A stretch of DNA of 52,692 nucleotides from Acidimicrobiaceae bacterium (GTDB taxonomy: Bacteria; Actinomycetota; Acidimicrobiia; Acidimicrobiales; Bog-793), in NCBI GenBank assembly GCA_003159795.1, contig PLPK01000048.1, forward strand, positions 1 through 52,692, given 5' to 3'. A program made the position numbers and the translations under genes. Each line of letters opens with the position of its first letter. The stretch's first letter is position 1. The notes under the pieces are model-generated. The model worked only from the letters and a program-made list of their open reading frames with translations. It was not told the origin of the DNA and did no database searches. Shown here one piece after another: positions 34,110-43,006 of the stretch.

Positions 34110-36086
34110 GTGAGCACGGTTCCCCGGTCTGTTGCGGTGCAGTTGGCGACTGGTGGGAGCGGTGTCGTGGATGCGCCCGGTGAGATGGCCTTCAGCGCGC
34201 CGCGCGACCCGGCCGTCTCGGTGATCGTCGTCGCCTGGGGATCCTCGCCGCACCTGTTCGGCTGCTTGGCCTCGATCGCCGCCCAACGCGCGGCCCCGCC
34301 GTTCGAGGTCGTGCTCGTGCTGAACCACGTCGAGCAGAAGGTCGTCGGCGCGGTCGCGAGCCGGGTCCGCGGGGCGACAGTCGTTGCCTCCCGTTCGGAC
34401 CTCGGGTTCGCCGGTTCGGTGAACGCGGGGGTCGGGTCGGCCCGCGCCGCGCTCTTCGCCGTTCTTCACGACGACGTCGAGGTGCCTCCCGACTGGCTGG
34501 AACGGCTCGCCGGTTCGGCAGCGTCGCACCCCGAGGCCGAGATCACCGGCTGCCGGGTCCTCGGGGGCCCGGACGAGTCGGCGACGTCACCGTCCGCCGC
34601 CCCGGGGGCGACGGTCGACGGCCCGGTCGACGTGTCCGATTGCGCCTTCCTCGTTCGGCGCACGGTTTGGGACCGCCTCGGCGGCCTCGACGAGATCTAT
34701 TACCCGTTCGGGTTCGTGACCACCGACCTGTGCGCCCGGGTCGTGGGGAGCGGCGGGCACGTGCGCGTCGAGCGCCGGGCGACGGTGCGCCGGAAGCGCT
34801 CGGGCCGCATGAACGACCGCTTCAAGTCGGTGGTCATGGGCCTCAACGGGGAACTGTTCGCCACCCGCCACGCCGTCGTTCCGGAGACCAGCGCCCCGGC
34901 GGCGCTCGCGCCGTCGGGGGCCCGCGCCCCGCGCCGGGGCGGCGGGGAGTCCCGCCTCCTCGTCATCGACGACGCGGTGCCCGATCCGTCGTTCGGTGCG
35001 GGATCCGGGCGCATGGCGGAGGTGCTGCGCGAGCTGGCGGCGGGCGGCCGCTTCACGATCGACCTCCTGCCGCTCGTCGCGCGCTGCGACGCCGATCCCG
35101 CGCGGGCCGCGGCCCTCGGCGTGGACGTCGTCGAGGGCGACCTCGAGGACCTGGTGGGCCGGGGTGGACGGCGCTACGGGGCGGTCATCGTCTCGCGGCC
35201 GCACAACTGGGTGGCGTCGATCGGGACGCTGCGCCGTCGCGCGCCGGCCGTCCCCGTCGTCTACGACGCGGAGGCGCTGTTCTCGCGCCGTCTCGCGCGA
35301 CAGGCCGCCTACGTCACCGACGCACCGACGGCGATCCGGGTGGCGCACGATGCAGCGCGTCTCGACGCAGTCGAGCGGGAGATCGCCCGCGAGGCGGACT
35401 ACGTCGTCACGATCTGCGAGGACGAGGCGGACTTCTTCCGGGACGGTTCGCCGGACCCGGGCAACGTCGTCGTGCGGCTGCCCTACCTCGCCGGGGTGAG
35501 ACCGTCCCCGGCGCAGCTTGCCGTGCGTCACGACCTGGGTTTCGTCGCAGGATGGTCCGCCGGGCCGGACTCACCGAACGCCGACGCCCTGGAATGGTTC
35601 GCGCGCAAGATCCTGCCGGGGGTGCGCGCCCGGGTGCCCGGGGCGCGTGTGCGGGTGACCGGCATCGACCCGCCGGCGAACGTGCGGCGCCTCGCCACCC
35701 CGGCGGTCGAGTTCGTCGGGCAGGTCGAGAGCCTCCCGGACTTCTACGCCTCGGTGCGCGTCGTTGTCGTCCCCATCCGCTACGGGTCGGGGGTGAAGTT
35801 GAAGACCGTCGAGGCGGTCCAGTTCGGCGTGCCGACCGTGGCGACGCAAGTGGGCGCCGAGGGGATCTCCCTCGACGACCGGGGTGCGATCGTCGTTGTC
35901 GACGATCCCGAACGCTTCGCGCGGGCCGTGGCGGCGCTCCTCGCCGACGACGAAGCCTGGCAGGCGCAGCGCGCGCGGGTACTCGCCCAGCAGGCCCGCT
36001 GGGTGGCGGGGGCGGCGGGCCCCGTCTGGGTCCCGCTCCTCGAACGGCTCACCGGTTCGCCGCCGGCCGGGCGATCAGCGCGGTGA
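34110..36086 (+). CDS. Two-domain GT2-GT4 glycosyltransferase
   Basis: This 658-residue cytoplasmic protein joins two glycosyltransferase folds. The N-terminal GT-A/GT2 domain (about 35-250) shows VSVIVVAWGSSPHLFGCL, DLGFAGSVNAGV and the metal-binding HDDVEVP. The C-terminal GT-B/GT4-like domain (about 290-645) shows VIVSRPHNWV, a FVGQVESLPDFYASV segment, and the nucleotide-sugar E/GxP region VKLKTVEAVQFGVPTVAT. One protein could therefore add two sugars in sequence. It lies just upstream of the nucleotide-heptose operon, so a surface glycan is the likely product (inference). GTG 34110 has only a weak upstream signal. Confidence 0.88.
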   Translation: MSTVPRSVAVQLATGGSGVVDAPGEMAFSAPRDPAVSVIVVAWGSSPHLFGCLASIAAQRAAPPFEVVLVLNHVEQKVVGAVASRVRGATVVASRSDLGFAGSVNAGVGSARAALFAVLHDDVEVPPDWLERLAGSAASHPEAEITGCRVLGGPDESATSPSAAPGATVDGPVDVSDCAFLVRRTVWDRLGGLDEIYYPFGFVTTDLCARVVGSGGHVRVERRATVRRKRSGRMNDRFKSVVMGLNGELFATRHAVVPETSAPAALAPSGARAPRRGGGESRLLVIDDAVPDPSFGAGSGRMAEVLRELAAGGRFTIDLLPLVARCDADPARAAALGVDVVEGDLEDLVGRGGRRYGAVIVSRPHNWVASIGTLRRRAPAVPVVYDAEALFSRRLARQAAYVTDAPTAIRVAHDAARLDAVEREIAREADYVVTICEDEADFFRDGSPDPGNVVVRLPYLAGVRPSPAQLAVRHDLGFVAGWSAGPDSPNADALEWFARKILPGVRARVPGARVRVTGIDPPANVRRLATPAVEFVGQVESLPDFYASVRVVVVPIRYGSGVKLKTVEAVQFGVPTVATQVGAEGISLDDRGAIVVVDDPERFARAVAALLADDEAWQAQRARVLAQQARWVAGAAGPVWVPLLERLTGSPPAGRSAR

Positions 36087-36114
36087 ACTGGGTGTATCGG
36101 GAGGGTCGAGTACC

Positions 36115-36519
36115 GTGAACCCCGTGGAGCGACCGACCCCGGACGAGGGGCCCGACTCGCCGGCGCAGCTCGCCGCACGCGAGCTCGCCGAGGCCGACCA
36201 CGTGCGCGAGATCGAGTACCAGGCGGTGCTGCGCGAGCTCGCTGTGAAGGACCTCTGCGTGGAGGCGACCGAGGCCGAGCTCGCCCGGGTCGCGTCCGCC
36301 GAGGCCAACGCCCGCGCCGAGCTCGCCCAGGTCCGGGCCCGTGCCGAGGAGCTGTTCGGCGACCTCGGGCGGGCGGAGGCGGCGATCGTCGAGGCGAACG
36401 GACGGATCGAGGCCATCACCTCGACCCGTGGCTACCGCTGGTCGTCGGCCACGGTGTCGTTCCTCGGCCGACTCGCCCCGCCGTGGCGCCGGGCGCGGCC
36501 GGGCCCGGCGGCGGGCTGA
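36115..36519 (+). CDS. Small coiled-coil protein next to glycosyltransferase
   Basis: This 134-residue acidic, Ala/Glu-rich protein is predicted to be one long helix (about 20-105; ELAEADHVREIEYQAVLREL, ARAELAQVRARAEELFGDLG), ending in a segment RGYRWSSATVSFLGRLAPPW. RGYRW-like tails are seen at the ends of helical segments attached to glycosyltransferases and methyltransferases of surface-glycan loci. The GTG at 36115 with GGAGGG upstream is chosen; the track start lies inside the previous gene. The 28-base gap suggests co-transcription with the glycosyltransferase. It could be a chain-length or scaffold subunit (inference). No catalytic residues. Confidence 0.65.
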   Translation: MNPVERPTPDEGPDSPAQLAARELAEADHVREIEYQAVLRELAVKDLCVEATEAELARVASAEANARAELAQVRARAEELFGDLGRAEAAIVEANGRIEAITSTRGYRWSSATVSFLGRLAPPWRRARPGPAAG

Positions 36520-36533
36520 CCGGCCGGCGCCCC

Positions 36534-37295
36534 TTAGCCTGGCTCCGCCCAGAAGCGGCGCAGGAACTCGTCGGTCTCGGCGAGCGAACCGGCCCGGCCG
36601 ATCTCATAGAAGCGCTCCGTCGCCTCGTAGCCAAAGAGGAGGGAGCGCTCGGCGAGCGTGGCGTACAGCTCCGACAACTCGGTCACGCCGGCTCCGGCGA
36701 GGTCGATCGCCGGGGCGGTGAGACCGCCGAGGCCGTAGTCGACCCAGGCCATCTCCGGCGTCGGGTGCACCTTGTTGTAGCGGGTGACCCGGCCGGCCTC
36801 CAGCACTGCGTTCGAGGCGTCCCAGAGGTTCTCGTTGCGCAGCACGGTCATTGCCGCCGGCAGGCCGCTTGCCTCCCAGCGGGCGGCGACATCGGCGTAG
36901 TCGACGCGCAGGAACGTGTCGCCGTACAGGACGAGGAAGCGCCCGCCCAACAGGGCCGACGCCCGGCGGATCGCCCCGAGCGTCCCGTCGAGCCCCGGCG
37001 AGTCGTAGCTGTAGGCGATCTCGACCCCGTGGCAGGAGGGGCCGATCCTCTCCTCGATCATTTCGCCCAGGTAGCCGACGCACAGCACCGCGCGCGAGAC
37101 CCCGTAACCCGCGAGGAGGCGCAACTGGTGGACGAGGAACGGCTGGCCGGCGACCTCGATCAGCCCCTTCGGCTTTTGGCGGGTCGCCTCCCCGAGACGG
37201 GTCCCCCTGCCCCCCGCGAGGACACATACCGTCAGCGGCGCCGGCGCGCCCTTGCCGGTGCCTCCGGTTCTAGCGGTCAGCGTCGTCCCAGCCAT
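36534..37295 (-). CDS. hddC: Nucleotide-sugar pyrophosphorylase, HddC-like
   Basis: This 253-residue GT-A fold nucleotidyltransferase probably joins D-glycero-alpha-D-manno-heptose 1-phosphate to GMP from GTP. The N-terminal signature LAGGRGTRLGEATRQKPKG is intact, with YDSPGLDGTLGAIRRAS and VLYGDTF (metal-binding Asp) following. The family also contains mannose- and glucose-1-phosphate enzymes. The heptose assignment rests on hddA and gmhB in the same operon. It is the last gene of the operon. ATG 37295 lies inside the end of the preceding gene (26-base overlap) and no alternative start keeps the LAGG loop, so the overlap is probably real. Confidence 0.8.
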   Translation of the reverse strand: MAGTTLTARTGGTGKGAPAPLTVCVLAGGRGTRLGEATRQKPKGLIEVAGQPFLVHQLRLLAGYGVSRAVLCVGYLGEMIEERIGPSCHGVEIAYSYDSPGLDGTLGAIRRASALLGGRFLVLYGDTFLRVDYADVAARWEASGLPAAMTVLRNENLWDASNAVLEAGRVTRYNKVHPTPEMAWVDYGLGGLTAPAIDLAGAGVTELSELYATLAERSLLFGYEATERFYEIGRAGSLAETDEFLRRFWAEPG

Positions 37296-38268
37296 AGCGG
37301 GATTCGACGAAGTAGCGCGGGCGGTGGCGCACCTCGTCGTATATCCGCCCGACGTATTCGCCGATGATGCCGAGGGACAGCAGTTGGATGCCGCCGAAGA
37401 AGCAGATGAGGATGACGATCGTCGGGTTGCCGACGGGGAAGTGCACGCCCGCCAGCTTGCACGAGAAGTACGTCGTGCCCAGCAGGAAGGCGAGGCTCGC
37501 CAGCGCGATGCCGATCATCGAAATGAGCTCCAGAGGGTAGCGCGAGAAGCCGATCACGCCGTTGAGGCCGATGAGCACGGAGCCGGTGAAGCGGTTGTAC
37601 TTGCTGCGCCCCTCGACGCGGACCTGCCGGTCGTAGAGCACGCTCGTCTGGCGGAACCCGACGTAGCCGACCAGGCCGCGCAAGAACCCGTGCTGCTCGG
37701 GCAGCGACACGACGGCGTCGACGGCCCGGCGGCTCATCAACCGGAAGTCGCCCGTGTTCGGCGGGATGTCGACGTTGGCAATGCGCCGCAGGAGGCGGTA
37801 TCCGACCGCCGCCACGATCCGCTTCACGAGGGTCTCGCCGGCCCGGGTACGGCGCTGCGCGTAGACGATGTCGTAGCCGTCGCGCCATTTTTCGACAAGC
37901 TCGCCGATGAGCTCGGGAGGGTCCTGCAGGTCGCAGTCGATGACGACGACGGCATCGCCCGACGCCACCTCGAGCCCGGCGATCGTCGCTGTCGGCTGGC
38001 CGAAACGCCGCGAGAAGCGCAGCATCCGGACGCGTGGGTCCCGCTCCCGCAACTCGAGGATGACCTGCTCGGTGCGGTCGGTCGACGGGTCGACGCTGAA
38101 GATGATCTCCCAGTCGCAGTCGAGCCCGTCGAGCGTCGGGGCGAGCCGCGCGTAGATCCCGGGGACATTGTCCTCTTCGTTGTAGGTGGGGATCACGACG
38201 CTCAGCATCTTGCGCTCCGGCGCGGCCGGAGTGATCGCGCGCCCCACTTCCGCCCCGGAGGCGGTCAT
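37270..38268 (-). CDS. Polyprenol-phosphate glycosyltransferase (GtrB/DPM1-like)
   Basis: This 332-residue GT2 enzyme transfers a sugar from a nucleotide donor to polyprenyl phosphate at the inner membrane face. Landmarks are LSVVIPTYNEEDNVPGIYAR, the DXD-like DCDLQDPPELI, RRTRAGETLVKR, and NTGDFRLMSRRAVDAV. Two C-terminal helices (about 255-275 and 290-312) anchor it, as in GtrB and DPM1-like enzymes. ATG 38268 follows GAAGGAAAA and overlaps the SDR stop (ATGA). The track's longer start is rejected. It would supply lipid-linked sugar to a GT-C enzyme, such as the one at 11130 or another. Confidence 0.88.
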   Translation of the reverse strand: MTASGAEVGRAITPAAPERKMLSVVIPTYNEEDNVPGIYARLAPTLDGLDCDWEIIFSVDPSTDRTEQVILELRERDPRVRMLRFSRRFGQPTATIAGLEVASGDAVVVIDCDLQDPPELIGELVEKWRDGYDIVYAQRRTRAGETLVKRIVAAVGYRLLRRIANVDIPPNTGDFRLMSRRAVDAVVSLPEQHGFLRGLVGYVGFRQTSVLYDRQVRVEGRSKYNRFTGSVLIGLNGVIGFSRYPLELISMIGIALASLAFLLGTTYFSCKLAGVHFPVGNPTIVILICFFGGIQLLSLGIIGEYVGRIYDEVRHRPRYFVESRYGWDDADR

Positions 38269-39119
38269 CCGTTTTCCTTCTGCACCGTCGAGAAGAACTG
38301 GTCGTCGATCCGCCGCAGTGTCGCGAGGTCGCGCTCGGTCCGCAGGCGTTCGCGGAACGCCTCGTCTTTCCAGGGGTCCCATTGCGCGCTGATGACCCGC
38401 CCCGTGATCCCGGCGGATTCCTCGGAGAGCAGGAAGGCGACGAGCTCGTAGACGAGCTCGGGGGGATCCCCCGAGCCGCGTTCGTGGGCGCTGTGGGTCC
38501 GCTCGAAGAACTGGGAGCCGACGGCGTCGGGACCGGCGGCGAGGATGTTGGCGTGCATCGGCGTGACGATGAAGCCGGGTGCGATCGCGTTGACCCGGAT
38601 GTTGTCGGGCGCGAGCTCGACGGCGAGGTTCTCCGTCAACCGCACCACCGCGGCTTTCGAGGTGGCGTAGCTGTCAAAGCGCGGGAAGGGTGCGGTCGCC
38701 CCGCCACCGGAGAACGTAACCACGGACCCGCCGCCGCGCAGCGGTTCCAGGCATGTCGTCACGGCGAGGAGCGTTCCGGCGACGTTGACGTCGAACGTGC
38801 GCCGGAAGTCGTCGACGCGCCACTCCCCGACCCGGCCGATGGGACCGATGACCGCCGCGGCGGTGACGGCCCCGTCGAGGCGCCCCGTGGGCGCGATTCT
38901 CGGGCGCGCCGCCAGCCAGGCCTGCTCGTCGGTGACGTCGAAGGCGATCGCGTCGTGCGGTCCGCCCGGCAACCCGCCGACCAGGCCGTCGAGGACGGCG
39001 GCGTCGCGGGCCACGAGGGCGAGGCTGGCGCCGAGCTCGGCGAGGGCCGTGGCGACGCCGCGGCCGATGCCCTTGCTGGCGCCCGTCACGAGGATCCGCC
39101 GGCCCGCAAGGTCGTCCAT
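38265..39119 (-). CDS. Short-chain dehydrogenase/reductase
   Basis: This 284-residue classical SDR has a Rossmann glycine motif TGASKGIGRG (about 12-21), NVAGT in helix 4 and active-site YATSK with an upstream Ser region (VVTFSGGG). It keeps an extended C-terminal tail of about 40 residues (WDPWKDEAFRERLRTERDLA). The substrate is unknown. Coupling to the polyprenol glycosyltransferase suggests it oxidises or reduces a nucleotide- or lipid-linked sugar. I start at ATG 39119, eight bases after GGGGA; ATG 39131 four codons upstream is equally possible. The track start at 39758 is a read-through. Confidence 0.85.
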   Translation of the reverse strand: MDDLAGRRILVTGASKGIGRGVATALAELGASLALVARDAAVLDGLVGGLPGGPHDAIAFDVTDEQAWLAARPRIAPTGRLDGAVTAAAVIGPIGRVGEWRVDDFRRTFDVNVAGTLLAVTTCLEPLRGGGSVVTFSGGGATAPFPRFDSYATSKAAVVRLTENLAVELAPDNIRVNAIAPGFIVTPMHANILAAGPDAVGSQFFERTHSAHERGSGDPPELVYELVAFLLSEESAGITGRVISAQWDPWKDEAFRERLRTERDLATLRRIDDQFFSTVQKENG

Positions 39120-39216
39120 CACGGTCCCCATACTGGCCGTTGTCCCGGTGGCGCGCACGGTATGCGCCCTCGAGCCGAGCGCCCGATCATCGGGCGGCGG
39201 GCCGGCCCGCAACTGG

Positions 39217-40221
39217 CTACCGGCGTTGGGCGGCCTCGACGCAGGACCACGCGTAGCGCGCCGAGGCAAGGTCGCCGAGGAGCTCGCGTCCGTCAGCGGC
39301 CTGAATCGCCGCGGTGAAGTGCCGCCACTCGAGATCCCACGAGACGTCGTCATCCGGGTAGCGCTCGGTCTCGACCTCGGGTGGCCCGAGTTCCGGTCGC
39401 ATCCGGAAGATCCGCAGCTCCTGCGGCCCGTAACTGCGCACGAGGCCGTCGACGGCGAGCTTCGCATCGTGGCAGGCGATCTCGAGGGAGAAAGTGTTCT
39501 TCCACTCGGTCCAGCTGACGTGGAAGATGGCGAACGGCGAGGGGTCGCCGACACCCCCCGGCCCCCCGAGGATGATGACGGCGTTGTCGTCGACGGGCGC
39601 CCGCCAGAACTGCGTCCGCAACAGCGCGCTGTGCAGCGGCAGCTCGCCAAGGAGCCAGTAGCTGAGGTCGAGCAGGTGCATGCCCTGGTCAACGATCTCG
39701 CCACCCCCCGAGCGATGCGGGTCGGCCCGCCACTCCCGCTCGTAGCCGAGGCGTCCACCGTGGCCGTACCGGGCCCGCAGGTAGAGGACCTCCCCGTAGC
39801 GGCCGGAGCGGGCCTCGCCGATCGCCCGGGAGATCCCCGGGTGGAAGCGGTGGTTGAACCCGACCTTCACGAGGCGGCCGGCGGCGCGGGCCGCGGCGGC
39901 CACCCGCTCGATCTCGGCGACGCCGATCCCGGCGGGCTTCTCGACGAGGACGTGGGCGCCCGCCTCGAGCGCCCGGCACGAAATCCCGGCCAGCTGGTCG
40001 TGGACGGTCGCGACGATGACGACGTCGGGCCGCAGCGCGAGCACCTCGTCGAGGGTCCCGCACGCCCGGCCCCCGAAATCGGCGGCGAGGCCCGCGGACG
40101 CCGCCGCGACGACGTCGTGGCAGGCGACCAGCGTGTCGGCACCGAGCGCTTCGGCCCGCTTGCGGCCGATGAGCCCGCAGCCGACGATCCCGACCCGCAG
40201 CGGCCGGGGCGGCTCGGGCAT
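39217..40221 (-). CDS. Gfo/Idh/MocA oxidoreductase
   Basis: This 334-residue NAD(P)-dependent sugar oxidoreductase has a Rossmann N-domain with VGIVGCGLIGRKRAEAL and the family EKP motif (VLVEKPAGIG, about 92-101), followed by the alpha/beta substrate domain. The HRFHPGI segment and the catalytic DQGMHLLDL region (Asp/His, about 180-190) are intact. The start ATG overlaps the hddA stop by one base (TGATG), so the two are coupled. It could oxidise a nucleotide-heptose or a related sugar. The family is broad and the substrate is not determined by sequence. Confidence 0.88.
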   Translation of the reverse strand: MPEPPRPLRVGIVGCGLIGRKRAEALGADTLVACHDVVAAASAGLAADFGGRACGTLDEVLALRPDVVIVATVHDQLAGISCRALEAGAHVLVEKPAGIGVAEIERVAAAARAAGRLVKVGFNHRFHPGISRAIGEARSGRYGEVLYLRARYGHGGRLGYEREWRADPHRSGGGEIVDQGMHLLDLSYWLLGELPLHSALLRTQFWRAPVDDNAVIILGGPGGVGDPSPFAIFHVSWTEWKNTFSLEIACHDAKLAVDGLVRSYGPQELRIFRMRPELGPPEVETERYPDDDVSWDLEWRHFTAAIQAADGRELLGDLASARYAWSCVEAAQRR

Positions 40222-41207
40222 CAGTTGTTCTCGGTCGCGTAGGCGCCGCTGCAGTCGAAGTCGAACGTCAGCTCCTGGGCGTTCTCCTCGGCGAGCGCCT
40301 GCCGCGTGTCCTCGGGGTGGGACGAGTACACGAGGAGGAAGCCCCCGCCCCCCGCACCGACGAGCTTGCCGCCGATCGTGCCGGCCTCGCGGGCGACCTC
40401 GTAGAGGTGGTCGATGTGCGCGTTCGCCATACCGGGCGACCGCTTGCGCTTGTTCTCCCAGTGCTCGTGCATCAGGGCCGCGAACCCGTCGAGGTCACCG
40501 CTCTCGAGCATCACGCGGCTCTCGTGGCCGAGCTCCTTCGTGTGGTGGAGGTTCTCGAGCATCTCCGGGTCGTGGCTTCTCGACCGGTTGTCCTGGTCGG
40601 CGAGGATCACCGACGCCGAGCGCGCGTCACCCGTGTAGAAGAGCAGCAGGCGCTCCCGTAGGCGGCGCAGCGTCTCCGTTTCGAGGTCGAGGGGCACGAC
40701 CTCGACGCGGTCGTCCGATAAGAACGTGTAGGCGCAGATCCCGCCGTGCGCCGCGACGTACTGGTCCTGCTTGCCGACCGGCTCACCGAGCACGTCGATC
40801 TCGATGTGGCACGCCGCCTCGGCGAGCGCGTGGGGCGTGATCGAGCGCCGCCGCGCGTGGGCGAGCGCCTTCAGCAGACACACGGCGAACGACCCCGAGG
40901 AGCCCATGCCCGTCCCCGCCGGGACGTCGGCGACGGAGGCGATCTCCAACGGGCTCCCCTGCCAGTGGCGCAGCAGCGCCTCCCGCAGGATCGGGTGCCG
41001 GATCTCCGAGATCTCGTCGACCTCCTCGGACTCGGAGTACTTCATCCGGTAGCGCTTCTGGAAGGCGGCGTGGACGAACATGTGGACGTACTTGTCGATC
41101 GCGCCGGCGACGAGGAACCCACCGAATTCCCTGTAGTACGACGGGAGGTCCGTCCCGCCTCCCCCCAAGGGCAGTCGCAGCGGTGCCCTGCTGTAGACGA
41201 CGCTCAT
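40221..41207 (-). CDS. hddA: D-glycero-D-manno-heptose 7-phosphate kinase
   Basis: This 328-residue GHMP-family kinase should phosphorylate heptose 7-phosphate at O-1 to give the alpha-1,7-bisphosphate. The start YSRAPLRLPLGGGGTDLPSY matches HddA proteins, the ATP loop is VPAGTGMGSSGSFAVCLLKA (about 95-115) and GGKLVGAGGGGFLLV is GHMP motif 3. GmhB, HddC and GmhA-like genes nearby support a heptose role over fucose or mevalonate kinases of the same superfamily. ATG 41207 overlaps the stop of the upstream epimerase (ATGA). Confidence 0.88.
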   Translation of the reverse strand: MSVVYSRAPLRLPLGGGGTDLPSYYREFGGFLVAGAIDKYVHMFVHAAFQKRYRMKYSESEEVDEISEIRHPILREALLRHWQGSPLEIASVADVPAGTGMGSSGSFAVCLLKALAHARRRSITPHALAEAACHIEIDVLGEPVGKQDQYVAAHGGICAYTFLSDDRVEVVPLDLETETLRRLRERLLLFYTGDARSASVILADQDNRSRSHDPEMLENLHHTKELGHESRVMLESGDLDGFAALMHEHWENKRKRSPGMANAHIDHLYEVAREAGTIGGKLVGAGGGGFLLVYSSHPEDTRQALAEENAQELTFDFDCSGAYATENN

Positions 41208-42217
41208 CTCGAGGACCCCCTCTGTTCTTGGTACCTGGTTCCCTGGTCGCGCCAGGCGTACTCGTTGTCGTCGAGCCAGTCGAGCGTGTGCCCGATCGCC
41301 TGCGCGATCGTCACCCGCGGTGACCAGCCGAGGCTGCGGATCCGGCTCGTGTCGAGGTGGATCAACGGCGAGTCGCCGATCCAGCCACGGATCCCCCCGG
41401 AATGCTCGATCTCGGGCGCCACGCCGAGATGGGAGGTGATGATCCTGACCGACTCGTCGACGAGGATCGTCTCGTTTGTACCGAGGTTGTAGACGAAGCA
41501 GCCGCTCTCGCCGGCGTGCCGGTCGACGCAGGCGAGCATCGCGTCAACGCAGTCGACGACGTACAGGTACGACTTTGTCTGCTTCCCGTCGCCGAGGATC
41601 CCGAGGTGGGTGGGATCGCGTTTCAGCTGCCGGTAGAAGTCGACGACGTGTCCGTGCGTGTAGCGCTCACCGAGGATCGAGACGAAACGGCAGACGACGC
41701 CCGTCATCCCGAAGCCCGTCGAGTACGCCTCGATGAGTCCCTCACAGGCGAGCTTCGAGGCGCCGTAGAACGAGGTCTGCTGCGGGAAGGGCGCGTCCTC
41801 CGGCGTCGGGAAGACCTCCGGCTCGCCGTAGACGGAGCCGGTCGACGAGAACAGGATCTGCCGCACCCCGGTCGCCCGCATCACCTCGAGGACGCCCGAC
41901 GTCGAGAGCGTGTTCTGTTCGAGGTCCAGTCTTGGGTGCTCGGTCCCGTGGCGGACGTCGGCGTTCGCCTGGAGATGGAAGACCCAGTCGCAGCCGGTGA
42001 AGGCCTGCTCGAGGACGCCCGGGTCGAGCACGTCCCCCTCGACGAGGCTGAAACGCGGATGGTCACGTAGCGAGGCGAGGAACTCGTGTCTGCCGGTGCG
42101 GAAGTCGTCGACGACCACGACCTCGGCGCCGGCGGCGATGAGCCGGTCCGCCAGGTTGCTGCCGATGAAGCCAGCCCCGCCCGTGATGCAGGCGCGGGCG
42201 ACGGCGAGCGGGCTCAC
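41204..42217 (-). CDS. NAD-dependent nucleotide-sugar epimerase/dehydratase
   Basis: This 337-residue extended SDR has the NAD loop ITGGAGFIGSNLADRL (about 10-25), VVDDFRTGR, the active-site Ser in FSSTGSVYGEP and YGASK with the catalytic Tyr and Lys. GalE-like residues such as NLGTNETILVDE follow. Position between transaldolase and hddA suggests a step on heptose or GDP-heptose, such as epimerisation or dehydration to a 6-deoxyheptose (inference). GTG 42217 has GGAAG upstream. Confidence 0.88.
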   Translation of the reverse strand: MSPLAVARACITGGAGFIGSNLADRLIAAGAEVVVVDDFRTGRHEFLASLRDHPRFSLVEGDVLDPGVLEQAFTGCDWVFHLQANADVRHGTEHPRLDLEQNTLSTSGVLEVMRATGVRQILFSSTGSVYGEPEVFPTPEDAPFPQQTSFYGASKLACEGLIEAYSTGFGMTGVVCRFVSILGERYTHGHVVDFYRQLKRDPTHLGILGDGKQTKSYLYVVDCVDAMLACVDRHAGESGCFVYNLGTNETILVDESVRIITSHLGVAPEIEHSGGIRGWIGDSPLIHLDTSRIRSLGWSPRVTIAQAIGHTLDWLDDNEYAWRDQGTRYQEQRGSSR

Positions 42218-42284
42218 CCGGGCATCTTCCGTGAAGCAGGGCCCGTCCAGCCGATGGCGCGCGGTCGCCCGGTGCGGGACACGG

Positions 42285-42995
42285 CTAAAGCGAGTAGCCG
42301 GCGGCTGTCGCGTCCCGGAAGAACATCTGGACGGTCTCGAGCGAGAACTGCGAGAGGTCCTTGCCGAGGCAGTCGAGCTTGCGGAGCAGGTCTGGCGTCA
42401 TCGTGATGATGTGGCAGCCGGCGCTGTTCGCCTGGACGAGGTTCAGCACCTCACGCGGCGAAGCCCAGATGCACTCGGCGGCCGGCGCCGCGGCCATGAT
42501 CTCGACGGCGCGACGTACGAGGGGGACGGGATCGACACCGGCGTCGGCAATCCGTCCGGCGAAGATCGAAAGATAGGAGGGCGCGCCGCCGGCCACCGCG
42601 GCGGTGGCCGCCTCGACCTGTTCGAGCAAGCACATCGCGGTGACGTTGACCTTCACCCCGTCGTGGGAGAGGTCGCGCACGAGCTCGGTCATCGGCTCGC
42701 CCGCCGTCGTCGTCACCGGGATCTTCACGTAGACGTTCTCGCCCCACGAGGCGATGAGCCTCGCCTGGCGGCGCATCTCCTCGCGTTCGTCGGCGAACAC
42801 CTCGAAAGAGACGGGATGCGTCGTGACGTGGCCGAGGAGTTCGGCGGCGAACTCCGCGTAGTCCGTCACACCTGCCTGGCGCATCAGCGTCGGGTTCGTC
42901 GTGAATCCCGAGATTCGCGGGTCGCGAGCGAGCTCCAGAATGGCCGGCAGGCTGGCGCCGTCGGCGAAGATCCGCGTCGTGATCTTGTCCAGCAC
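42285..42995 (-). CDS. Transaldolase (short, FSA/TalC-like)
   Basis: This 236-residue (alpha/beta)8 class I aldolase carries the Schiff-base Lys in VYVKIPVT (about 92-99). The family pattern FADGASLPAIL and GFTTNPTLMRQAG (about 30-42) is at the start, and the region around VQANSAGCHIITMTPDLL replaces the usual GAHVVTV-like phosphate site. It could make sedoheptulose 7-phosphate from fructose 6-phosphate and erythrose 4-phosphate, which is the entry substrate of the heptose pathway encoded around it. Fructose-6-phosphate aldolase is the alternative. The GTG start lies 11 bases after the gmhB stop without a strong Shine-Dalgarno. Confidence 0.88.
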   Translation of the reverse strand: MLDKITTRIFADGASLPAILELARDPRISGFTTNPTLMRQAGVTDYAEFAAELLGHVTTHPVSFEVFADEREEMRRQARLIASWGENVYVKIPVTTTAGEPMTELVRDLSHDGVKVNVTAMCLLEQVEAATAAVAGGAPSYLSIFAGRIADAGVDPVPLVRRAVEIMAAAPAAECIWASPREVLNLVQANSAGCHIITMTPDLLRKLDCLGKDLSQFSLETVQMFFRDATAAGYSL

Positions 42996-43006
42996 CGCGG
43001 TCGATG

